A program made the translations under genes and the position numbers. DNA of 64,000 nt from Flavobacteriaceae bacterium (GTDB lineage Bacteria > Bacteroidota > Bacteroidia > Flavobacteriales > Flavobacteriaceae): the NCBI GenBank assembly GCA_014238425.1, contig JABABD010000009.1, positions 62,001-126,000 on the forward strand. Reading direction: 5' to 3'. How positions within the stretch are numbered: position 1 is the stretch's first letter; the number at the start of each line of letters is the position of its first letter. The notes below the pieces were generated by a model. The model was not told the DNA's origin, ran no database searches, and was given only the letters and a program-made list of their open reading frames with translations. Shown one piece after another: positions 46,699 through 54,882 of the stretch.

Positions 46699-48042
46699 AT
46701 GACGGATTCAACGCACATCATCAACAAGGTTTTCCTTGAGGTCAATACCAATTCTAGCAAAGAGGCCTTTGAACTCAAGGACAATCTGGGAGTGTTCCTG
46801 AAACATCAAGTGTTTCCGAGTATTGAAAGTTATTTCAAGAAACAAAGTGTTGCTTTATTAGGATCAACACTGCGATTCAATAAAATAGAGATCAATATAG
46901 ACCATGCAGATTTTGGTAATCTACAAACCATAAAAAGCAAGATCCTAAGTCAACTCAAAGAAAAAATTGACAAGACATTTCAAAAAGGAATCGATAACAA
47001 CAATGATGCTGAATTGGTAATTGTCTCGAATAATAAAAGTGATATGGATACCTTGATTCACTTTTTAAAAACCGGTTTACAACCTTGGTGGAAATCTAAT
47101 TTTTCAGGATTCCTGAATTATAAAAACCTAAAGACCGTCAAAGGTCAAGATGATTTTTATGCAGAGTTTGTTAAAATATTATCACTTCCTCGTGCGAGAC
47201 AAAGGCTCATTCACCAATTTGACGATTCTATCTTATTATTGCTGTTAACGACATCTAATTCAAAAAATATCACAGCTAAACGTAAGACATTTAGTACCTT
47301 AGAGAAGAACGATGAGCTAAGAAATACATTTTGGATTGCAATAATTGATCATTTTAGATTTAATGATGTTAGTAGGGTAAAAAAAATGCTTCGTCAATTC
47401 ACCGTTGACAAGGTGATTAATGCAATCGAAAGTGAAGCACTTGATAATTTCACGAGCTCAATTATTAATACGCCAATAGAAAATGAAGAAATCCTTGAAC
47501 TATCGCCAGATAAAGAAGAACTACACAATGTAAACCCTATGGAAGATGGCCTATTTCTAAATAATGCAGGATTGGTACTTCTACATCCTTTTTTCAAACA
47601 ATTGTTCATCAATGCTGAAATAGCTGATACGAATGGCAACATATTGCCGTCAAAAAAGGAAACTGCCATTCATTTACTGCATTACCTCTGTACGAAAGAG
47701 GAACAGCAATTGGAAAGTGAGCTGGTATTGGAAAAGTTTCTTTGCGGGTTTCCTATTGAACAACCCATAAACCGGTTCATTAAATTGCCAGAAAAATTAA
47801 AGCAAATGGCCGAAGAAGTCTTACAAGCGGCCATCGAGCATTGGACCATCTTGAAAAACACCTCGCCAGATGGCTTGCGTTCAGAGTTTTTACAGCGAGA
47901 AGGCAAATTAATTTTAGACAACGATACCGGTCGATTAATTGTGGAACGTAAAGGGCTAGATATTTTATTAGATAGTATACCATGGAATATACATTTGATA
48001 AAATTGCCTTGGCTTGACAAGTTAATACATGTAGAATGGTAA
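46699..48042 (+). CDS. CIS tape measure protein (Afp14/Pvc14-like)
   Basis: This 447-residue protein matches the CIS_TMP family at both ends. The N-terminus reads IINKVFLEVNTNSSKEAF and IEINIDHADFG. The C-terminal module reads GLFLNNAGLVLLHPFFKQLF and IHLLHYLCTKEEQQLESELV. Such proteins set the tube length during assembly. It is far shorter than Afp14, which suggests either a short particle or a separate length-setting factor. It follows the PKD gene by 5 bases and lies just before the cargo region. Confidence 0.85.
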   Translation: MTDSTHIINKVFLEVNTNSSKEAFELKDNLGVFLKHQVFPSIESYFKKQSVALLGSTLRFNKIEINIDHADFGNLQTIKSKILSQLKEKIDKTFQKGIDNNNDAELVIVSNNKSDMDTLIHFLKTGLQPWWKSNFSGFLNYKNLKTVKGQDDFYAEFVKILSLPRARQRLIHQFDDSILLLLLTTSNSKNITAKRKTFSTLEKNDELRNTFWIAIIDHFRFNDVSRVKKMLRQFTVDKVINAIESEALDNFTSSIINTPIENEEILELSPDKEELHNVNPMEDGLFLNNAGLVLLHPFFKQLFINAEIADTNGNILPSKKETAIHLLHYLCTKEEQQLESELVLEKFLCGFPIEQPINRFIKLPEKLKQMAEEVLQAAIEHWTILKNTSPDGLRSEFLQREGKLILDNDTGRLIVERKGLDILLDSIPWNIHLIKLPWLDKLIHVEW

Positions 48043-48054
48043 AATGAATGACTT

Positions 48055-49401
48055 ATGAGAACATTTAGAAGATATAAAGAGAAGGCTAACGATCCACATG
48101 TACCTTTCATTCAACCTAAACTAAGCATAGGTAAACTAGGCGATAAACATGAAGTTGAAGCAGATGCCATGGCAGATAAAGTCGTGAACAGTACAACATC
48201 ACAAGGAGCCGTACAAAAAATGGAATCTACTGAAGAAGATGTCCAGCAGAAGCCATTAGCCGCATCAATAACTCCATTGATACAAAAGCAATCAGAAGCT
48301 TCTGAAGAAGAAAATGTACAGGCCAAATGTGCCGATTGTGACCAAGAAGAAAAGGTGCAGCGTATGGAAGAAGAGGAAAACGTACAACGCATGGAAGAAG
48401 AGGAAGAAGCTGTGCAAACAAAACCTGAAGGCAAAAACAATGCATCACCCAAAGTGGAATCATCCTTGAAGAACTCCAAGGGCAATGGAAGAAGAATGTC
48501 AAAATCGGTTAAGAATGACATGGAATCAGGTTTTGGTGCTGATTTCAGTCAAGTGAAAATCCATACCGACGACAATGCCGTTCAGATGAACAAACAATTA
48601 AAGGCACAAGCCTTTACGCATGGTAACGATGTTTATTTCAATCAGGGAAAATACAATCCGTCATCAGCTGAAGGGAAACACTTATTGGCGCATGAGTTGA
48701 CGCATACTATTCAGCAGAAAGGAATGCAAAACAAGAGTCCATATAATAACTCGTTGAATGGAAGGATAATGACTTACCGAAAAGGAGGAGAAAATTTTAG
48801 AGGTTGTGATACGGCAACTTTAAAAGAAAAAAGATATCAAAAAGGTGATCCATGGATCGATACCATTGACGTCAATTTTAACAGTGTCAAGAAAAAAGGC
48901 GAAGATTATTATCCAAAAGGCACAGCTGTTGGCAAGTATCATGGCAATGAACTCCCTAACGTAAGCACATCAATCGCAGGTGGTTGGGCTTCTGCGGGAA
49001 TATCAGACAAAGGAAACCATAAGGTCTTAAAAATCAAAGGATGTGGTTATCATTCCAGTAGAAGTCCTGAAATCCCAAAGAAAAAACGTCTTAAAAAAGG
49101 AAGCAACAGGTATTTTAAACCCGAGTTTGCAGGTAGCTCTAGTATGAGTTTTGCAATATTTTTTAGTGGATTACAGGCGTTACACATGGGCGATTTAGAT
49201 CATGGATCCCTATCCTGTATTCACATTCCAAATACTTCTAAAATGCAGCAATTGAATTACCATTCTAGAATCGGAATAACCAAAGTCAACGTAAAGTACG
49301 ATTCGGGTACATTATTGAAAATATGCTGTGAGAGAGCAAAACATAAGGGTTATATGGTAAGTAATCCCTGTGGAGGCTTAAAAATGAAGGACTGCCCATG
49401 A
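48055..49401 (+). CDS. eCIS cargo candidate: DUF4157 protein with L,D-transpeptidase-like C-terminus
   Basis: This 448-residue protein has a basic start, then the leader FIQPKLSIGKLGDKHEVEAD (18-37), shared with the second cargo protein. A Gln/Met/Glu-rich linker (VQRMEEEE units, about 100-122) follows. The DUF4157 eCIS core lies at about 158-222 (MESGFGADFSQVKIHTD) with HELTH at His213, Glu214 and His217. The C-terminal 200 residues contain ALHMGDLDHGSLSCIHIPN (His377, His383, Cys388) followed by a KVNVKYD strand. This matches the HxG...SxGCIxL active site of YkuD L,D-transpeptidases, although SLSC replaces SHGC. It is likely a cell-wall-acting or cysteine-enzyme effector. Confidence 0.75.
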   Translation: MRTFRRYKEKANDPHVPFIQPKLSIGKLGDKHEVEADAMADKVVNSTTSQGAVQKMESTEEDVQQKPLAASITPLIQKQSEASEEENVQAKCADCDQEEKVQRMEEEENVQRMEEEEEAVQTKPEGKNNASPKVESSLKNSKGNGRRMSKSVKNDMESGFGADFSQVKIHTDDNAVQMNKQLKAQAFTHGNDVYFNQGKYNPSSAEGKHLLAHELTHTIQQKGMQNKSPYNNSLNGRIMTYRKGGENFRGCDTATLKEKRYQKGDPWIDTIDVNFNSVKKKGEDYYPKGTAVGKYHGNELPNVSTSIAGGWASAGISDKGNHKVLKIKGCGYHSSRSPEIPKKKRLKKGSNRYFKPEFAGSSSMSFAIFFSGLQALHMGDLDHGSLSCIHIPNTSKMQQLNYHSRIGITKVNVKYDSGTLLKICCERAKHKGYMVSNPCGGLKMKDCP

Positions 49402-49467
49402 CAGAACCAACATCTAGAATCATGTAGCCTTGAAACGAAAAATCAAATAACAATAAAAACCAATCAT

Positions 49468-49917
49468 ATGAAAACACTTAAAACAACATTTATCGCATTT
49501 ATAGCTGTGACCATTATGAGTTGCTCACCGCTTTTTGATCAAGTTACTTACGATAAGACCAATGAGATCAAAACGACCACACTAGAACTGATGGACAAAA
49601 GTGACACCTCTTTTACTGATTCTGAAGCAGAAGTAACTTCATTAAAGAACCAAATGAATGAAATGGTCACCTATGAAAGTGGAAAAAAGAACAATAAAAT
49701 CACCCAAAAGATGTGGGAACTCATAGGTAGCGAGAAACATTTTGTTGGCAGTTATCTTAAACTGTGGGAAGATAAAGGTTCGCTCAGTCCTGCTTTGAAA
49801 GATCCAGCAAAACAGCAAATTGAAGAAGCTTTCAATTTAATGATAGGTTATGAAGAAGAAAAAGACAAGACCAAGAAGAATGCTCTAAAGGAAATAATTA
49901 ACGGGATAATACAATAA
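49468..49917 (+). CDS. Small lipoprotein next to the L,D-transpeptidase-like effector
   Basis: This 149-residue protein has a lipoprotein signal with Cys19 in TIMSCSPLF. The mature part is helical and charged (DSEAEVTSLKNQMNEMVTYE, EEAFNLMIGYEEEKDKTKKN), so it is probably lipid-anchored and periplasm-facing. It matches no family that I recognise. It lies 66 bases after the DUF4157/L,D-transpeptidase-like gene and 4 bases before the next gene. An anchored periplasmic partner beside a cell-wall enzyme fits an immunity or release role (inference). No other lipoprotein gene lies within the eCIS cluster. Confidence 0.6.
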   Translation: MKTLKTTFIAFIAVTIMSCSPLFDQVTYDKTNEIKTTTLELMDKSDTSFTDSEAEVTSLKNQMNEMVTYESGKKNNKITQKMWELIGSEKHFVGSYLKLWEDKGSLSPALKDPAKQQIEEAFNLMIGYEEEKDKTKKNALKEIINGIIQ

Positions 49918-49921
49918 TATC

Positions 49922-50245
49922 ATGGATTTTGAAAAACTATTAAAAGAACTCAAGGAAGAGATCATCACTGAAGCTAAAGAAAAATTCGGCAACGAAGGAA
50001 AACTCATACTGGAGGACTTGCAGGCATACCTTGACTCTTCCAAAGAAAAATTAAAAAAATGGAGTACGCTCTTCGTTGAAGGCTTGATTGATAAAGATGA
50101 ACTAGAATGGCTCTTAAAAAGTCAAAAAGACCTATTGGTCATGAGAGCGTTGGTGAAAGCTGGCGTCAATAGTATAAAAGCGGGCCATTTCAAGAACAAG
50201 ATCATTTCCATTGTATTGAATAAACTCGTTGGTATGGTTATATAA
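49922..50245 (+). CDS. Small helical protein of unknown function in the cargo region
   Basis: This 107-residue product has no signal peptide. It is entirely helical with amphipathic character (LLKELKEEIITEAKEKFG, then LVMRALVKAGVNSIKAGHF) and a hydrophobic C-terminus (IISIVLNKLVGMVI) that might touch a membrane. I do not recognise the family. The gene lies 4 bases after the lipoprotein and directly before the second effector gene, whose ATG is 10 bases beyond its stop. A chaperone, loading or membrane-permeabilising role would be speculation. Confidence 0.5.
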   Translation: MDFEKLLKELKEEIITEAKEKFGNEGKLILEDLQAYLDSSKEKLKKWSTLFVEGLIDKDELEWLLKSQKDLLVMRALVKAGVNSIKAGHFKNKIISIVLNKLVGMVI

Positions 50246-50254
50246 TTGTGCGAA

Positions 50255-53200
50255 ATGTTCAAGACGGCGACAGCAGATAGAGCAAGTGCAAAATCCAGCA
50301 ATTCTTCTCCGTTTCATCGCGAAACGGAGCAAGACGCCTTCATACAGCCCAAACTCAACATTGGGAAGTCGAACGATAAGTACGAAGTAGAAGCCGATTT
50401 GGTCGCGGATAAGGTTGTTAACAAAACCCACCAAAACGAAAAATCGTCGTTTTTCTCGCCTTCTACTCACATTCAAAAAAAGAATATCCAAAAACAAGAA
50501 GAACCCGAAGCTATTCAGGAACAACCCATTGCTCAAAACATAACGCCTTTATTACAATTAGAACCTGCAGAAGAGGAACCTGTTCAGGAAAAGGCGGATA
50601 ACACCATCCAAAAGCAAGAGGAAAAGGAAGATGATCAAATGATGCAAGAGGAAGAGGTTCAAGCCATGGAGGAAGAGGAAGCTATCCAAACCAAAATGGA
50701 ACGCCCAAGAGACTCCGTTGCCACTATTGCCAATCGTATACGTGAAGGACGCCGCAATGGCAGGCCTCTACCAGCACCAACACAATCGAGCATGGAACGT
50801 GGATTCGGCGCCGATTTTTCAGGCGTTCGCGTTCATACTGATTCTATTGCCGCCTCTATGAACCAAGATCTTGGAGCAAGAGCCTTCACCAATAATAATA
50901 ATATCTTCTTTAATGAGGGTGAATTCAATCCGCAGTCTAGAGACGGACAAACCTTACTCGCGCATGAATTAACACATACCATTCAGCAAGGCGCATCAAC
51001 AGCCACTGAAGAACCAGAAGCCAGATTTGAAACGTCTTTGGCAGAAACCCTGACAGAGCAAGAGATTGATTCCGCGGTTTCGTCCACTTCAGAGTCCTCT
51101 AGTCCAACACAGGATGTACTTGATATAGTCGAATCTGAAACTGATGTTGAAACCGAAGAAGCGACTGTTGTCGAGGATGAACAAGAGACCCTAGAGACCA
51201 CTGAAGAACTAGTAGATGGTGAAGTGGAAGAAGGAGCCGAACCAGTAGAAGCTTTCCCTATGTCTCCTGAGGAAGATCCAGCATTCAATGAATTACAAGG
51301 GCGAGTCGAAGGAACCGCAGAAAACCAGCAGACTACCAATCCAGCAGAACAAGAAACACAAGCGGCACAATCGGCAGCGGCAGTTCCATCAAACGAGCGC
51401 ATGGGTGGAGCTCAAGCCAATCAGGTAGCCGTCATGGACGAACAAGAGCCTGTAGAATTTGATGCGGACGCTTTTAAGATAAAACTCATGGAGCGCATCG
51501 AAAGCATGCAGCTTCCAGCAGACCAGGAAGAAGCTACCGAGTTTGAGGATAATAACAACATTCAAGAAATAAGCGATGCGGCCTCTGCCGATGCGAGTCA
51601 AGCCCAAGAAAATACCGCAGGACCAATTGCTGAAGCAACGGCTGCAGATCCAAACGTCGATGCCGTTCCCGAGCGCGAAGTCATTGCATTGCCCGAAGCC
51701 CCAATTGGGTCATCTCCTTCATCGGTAAACGCCAATTCGGCCATGCCGAATGCGCGCCCCGAAAGCCAGGTGTCTCAGCCTTTACAAGAAAACATGCAAG
51801 AGGTGGATCAGGAGATGATCGACAATGAGGTCACCGAAGAGCAACTGGCAAGATCCAACGAACCTGAATTTGCAAGCGCCTTAGACTCACGAAGCGAAGC
51901 CAGAGCCAATACCGAAGCGGCACCAACACAATTTAGGGAAGGAGAAACACAATCTCTCAACGGCTCTCAGCAACAAGCTGAAAATGCGAGTCAAGGCACG
52001 CTTGAAGGCATGCATGGCGATCGTAGCAATATCCTGAACGAAGTCGTTGGTCAGCAAACAGAGACGGGAACGCAGAACACCACGGAACGAGAACGCATCT
52101 CAACCGAAATCAACGGCATCTATGAAACCGCCAAAACCGATGTAGAAACCATATTAGAAGACCTTGATGCCAAGGTGACCGAAAAGTTCGATGCTGCGGC
52201 GAAAAAAGCCAAGAAAATATTTGAGGATTATGTTGAGCAGCAAATGAATGCCTATAAATCGAGACGCTATAGTGGTATTAGCGGGGGAATACAATGGGGA
52301 ATCGATAAATTCACAGGGCTTCCTGATGAAGTGAATCGATTCTTCGTCACCGGACGCTTGAAATACATTGAGGAAATGGATCGGGCACTGACAGTTATCT
52401 CGAACTACATTGGCCAACGCTTGACAGAAGCCAAGCATCGCATTGAAAGAGGAAAACAAGAGGTAACAGATTATGTTGAAGAATTACCTGAAAATTTACA
52501 ATCCATAGGTGAGGAAGCCTCCGAAGACATACAGGATAAGTTCGATCAACTAACAGATGACGTCAATGCCAAACAAGATGAACTCATTGATTCGTTAGCA
52601 CAACAATACAATGAGAGCCTTTCTGAAGTTGATGCACGAATAGAAGAAATGCAGGCGGAAAACAGGGGCCTTATCGATGCGGCAATGGATGCCATCAAAG
52701 GTGTTATCGAAACCATCAGGAAACTCAAACAGCTTGTTACTGATTTGCTATCCGAAATACAGTCGTCAATGTCAATTATCATGGCCGATCCTATTGGTTT
52801 TGTATCCAATTTGTTTGATGGTGTGAAACAAGGGTTTGATAATTTCAAGGCCAATATCGAGACCCATCTTATCGCCGGATTTGTGCAATGGCTAACAGGT
52901 GCCTTGGGCCCTATTGGCATAACCATCCCTGAAGATCTATTCAGTCTTAAGGGCATCTTTAGCTTGGTGATGCAGGTCTTAGGACTCACTTGGGATTATA
53001 TGCGAGAAAAAGCCGTGAAATTGCTAGGTGAACCTGTGGTCCGTGCTATGGAATTCGGTCTTGAAATGTTCCAAATTATAAAGGAGAAAGGCGTAGAAGG
53101 TATTTGGGAATACATTAAAGAACAATTTACTGACCTTAAGGAAACCATTATTGATTCCATTAAGAACATGTTGATCACTCAAGTGATCCAAGCAGGCATT

Positions 53201-54397
53201 AGATGGTTGTTAAGCCTGTTGATACCAGGTGCCGGATTCATAAAAGCCATTATGGCCATCAAGGACTTCATAGTCTTCTTTGTAGAGTCTGCCTTGATGT
53301 TGATTCCAGCACTAATTGAAGCTATACGAGCCATGGCTTCTGGCAACATGGCTTTAGTTGCCACGGCAATTGAAAGAGGACTAGCCTTATTGGTACCACT
53401 GGTCATTAAATTATTTGCCCGCATTATTGGATTGGGTGGCTTGGTGAAAAAAGTACAAAAGATCATCAAGAAAATACGAAGACGTATCGATAGAGCTATT
53501 AATAAATTGATATTAAAGGCGAAAAAGGCATTTAATAAATTAATGAGACGTTTGAGAGGTGGTGGAGCTGAGGAAGATGGCGGGCCAGATGAAAGAACTG
53601 ATGAAGAAAAGCAAAGAGATGTTACAGATGCGGCAGATGAAGGGAATCAAATATTAAGTAAAGAAGGTATAACACCTGAAGAAGTTAGAGGAGAGTTACC
53701 GGCTTTAAAGACAAAGTATCGCTTAGAAAAAATCAATTTAAAACAAAATACCAATGATCAAAAATATTATATAGAAGTAGAAATTAATCCAAAGGAAGAA
53801 ACAGGTAAGAAACAACTAGAAGGAGATAATGAAATTAAATTTAGTGTTGGGGATTTGATCAAAGCTAAATATAGAAGAGGTTTGTGGATTGCTAAAATAG
53901 TGTCAATAGATGAATCCACCCAAATGATAGGATATGAATTTGTTGCTCAAAACCTTAAAACGTTTAAACCATTCAGTACTTTTAATGAAGAAGTGACATC
54001 AGGTGAAATTCAGGAATATATTGCTGATAAAAGAGGTACTTTTATGGGAAGCAATCCAAGTAGAGATAGTGCGGTTGGAATGGCAGTAAAAGCTAGGATG
54101 AGAGCTAAAAGCGTTGGTCAAAAAGGCAAATTAGAAGATACCCCTCCAAATGAAAAAATATATTTTCCATTCCGTGGAGTAGACTGGCATCACATTGATG
54201 AGTGTGATTTAAGCCATGAACCAATAGATGCCGTTACATGGTGGAATAATGAGGGCTATAAATATGGCCCAAGATCTTCTCAAGTTAATGAGTTTATGAA
54301 TAATCCGAACAACTACATATTCGAACCGCTATCATCAAACCGGTCAAGAAATTCAAGAAATAACGAAGAATATAGACTTCCTGAAAAAATAGAGTAA
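50255..54397 (+). CDS. Giant eCIS cargo: DUF4157 protein with hydrophobic domain and HNH-like toxin C-terminus
   Basis: The ATG at 50255 is preferred over an in-frame TTG at 50246 directly after the previous stop. The result is 1380 residues. Order: leader FIQPKLNIGKSNDKYEVEAD (29-48); Gln/Glu-rich linker (VQAMEEEEAIQTK, to about 148); DUF4157 core with HELTH (His237-His241); a long acidic disordered section (about 250-640); coiled-coil (about 640-830); hydrophobic helical part (about 840-1090) ending in a very basic stretch (KKIRRRIDRAINKL); and from about 1115 an AT-rich module with WHHIDECDLSHEPIDAVTWW (His1312/His1313), resembling HNH/GHH nuclease toxins. The TPR gene after it may encode immunity. 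It is the strongest effector candidate. Confidence 0.75.
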   Translation: MFKTATADRASAKSSNSSPFHRETEQDAFIQPKLNIGKSNDKYEVEADLVADKVVNKTHQNEKSSFFSPSTHIQKKNIQKQEEPEAIQEQPIAQNITPLLQLEPAEEEPVQEKADNTIQKQEEKEDDQMMQEEEVQAMEEEEAIQTKMERPRDSVATIANRIREGRRNGRPLPAPTQSSMERGFGADFSGVRVHTDSIAASMNQDLGARAFTNNNNIFFNEGEFNPQSRDGQTLLAHELTHTIQQGASTATEEPEARFETSLAETLTEQEIDSAVSSTSESSSPTQDVLDIVESETDVETEEATVVEDEQETLETTEELVDGEVEEGAEPVEAFPMSPEEDPAFNELQGRVEGTAENQQTTNPAEQETQAAQSAAAVPSNERMGGAQANQVAVMDEQEPVEFDADAFKIKLMERIESMQLPADQEEATEFEDNNNIQEISDAASADASQAQENTAGPIAEATAADPNVDAVPEREVIALPEAPIGSSPSSVNANSAMPNARPESQVSQPLQENMQEVDQEMIDNEVTEEQLARSNEPEFASALDSRSEARANTEAAPTQFREGETQSLNGSQQQAENASQGTLEGMHGDRSNILNEVVGQQTETGTQNTTERERISTEINGIYETAKTDVETILEDLDAKVTEKFDAAAKKAKKIFEDYVEQQMNAYKSRRYSGISGGIQWGIDKFTGLPDEVNRFFVTGRLKYIEEMDRALTVISNYIGQRLTEAKHRIERGKQEVTDYVEELPENLQSIGEEASEDIQDKFDQLTDDVNAKQDELIDSLAQQYNESLSEVDARIEEMQAENRGLIDAAMDAIKGVIETIRKLKQLVTDLLSEIQSSMSIIMADPIGFVSNLFDGVKQGFDNFKANIETHLIAGFVQWLTGALGPIGITIPEDLFSLKGIFSLVMQVLGLTWDYMREKAVKLLGEPVVRAMEFGLEMFQIIKEKGVEGIWEYIKEQFTDLKETIIDSIKNMLITQVIQAGIRWLLSLLIPGAGFIKAIMAIKDFIVFFVESALMLIPALIEAIRAMASGNMALVATAIERGLALLVPLVIKLFARIIGLGGLVKKVQKIIKKIRRRIDRAINKLILKAKKAFNKLMRRLRGGGAEEDGGPDERTDEEKQRDVTDAADEGNQILSKEGITPEEVRGELPALKTKYRLEKINLKQNTNDQKYYIEVEINPKEETGKKQLEGDNEIKFSVGDLIKAKYRRGLWIAKIVSIDESTQMIGYEFVAQNLKTFKPFSTFNEEVTSGEIQEYIADKRGTFMGSNPSRDSAVGMAVKARMRAKSVGQKGKLEDTPPNEKIYFPFRGVDWHHIDECDLSHEPIDAVTWWNNEGYKYGPRSSQVNEFMNNPNNYIFEPLSSNRSRNSRNNEEYRLPEKIE

Positions 54398-54398
54398 A

Positions 54399-54839
54399 AT
54401 GAAATATTTAGAAATAGAGATATTAAAAAAAATTAACTTCAAAATAAAAGAGGCTGAAGAATTCTTTTTAGAAGACAATTTTGAAACTGCGGTAAAAAAA
54501 TATAAAGAAGCATTAAACCTTATTCCAGAATCAAAATATTCATGGAATGAATCTTGGAGTTTTTACTATGGAATTAGTGAGATGTATTATCAATATGGAA
54601 ATTTTGAAGAAGCATTGGATTATTTGGAAGATTGCATAAAGTGCCCTGAAGCTATTGGGAATCCGCACGTACATCTTAGAATCGGACAAATACGGTATGA
54701 ATTAAATCAAGTTGAAAAAGCCAAGGACGAATTAATGAGAGCATATATGGGGGGTGATTTTGAAATCTTTGAAAATGAACCTAAAAAATATCTAGATCTA
54801 ATTAAACCGTCGATATGTGGGGCGAAAAAAAGTAAATAA
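54399..54839 (+). CDS. TPR-like protein, candidate immunity for the upstream toxin
   Basis: This 146-residue cytosolic helical protein has TPR-like pairs (DNFETAVKKYKEALNLIPES, YQYGNFEEALDYLEDCIK and VEKAKDELMRAYMGGDFEIF). Small TPR proteins of this size often sit directly after polymorphic toxins in Bacteroidota. The ATG begins two bases after the toxin stop (TAA-A-ATG). Its low G+C matches the toxin module and differs from the first three quarters of the upstream gene, so the two probably arrived together. Immunity is inferred, not shown. Confidence 0.65.
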   Translation: MKYLEIEILKKINFKIKEAEEFFLEDNFETAVKKYKEALNLIPESKYSWNESWSFYYGISEMYYQYGNFEEALDYLEDCIKCPEAIGNPHVHLRIGQIRYELNQVEKAKDELMRAYMGGDFEIFENEPKKYLDLIKPSICGAKKSK

Positions 54840-54882
54840 AATTTATTGAATTGTTTGACAATAAATAATTAATAATTACATC

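Noticed and set aside
48691..48705. Active protease claim for the HELTH motif of DUF4157
   Set aside because: The motif is conserved in the eCIS core domain and may be structural or self-cleaving. Sequence alone does not show proteolysis, so only the motif is reported.
50983..51402. Ser/Val-rich minus-strand frame opposite the giant cargo gene
   Set aside because: Glu/Ala/Gln-rich coding on the plus strand produces Ser/Cys/Val codons in reverse, so it is a shadow without independent evidence.
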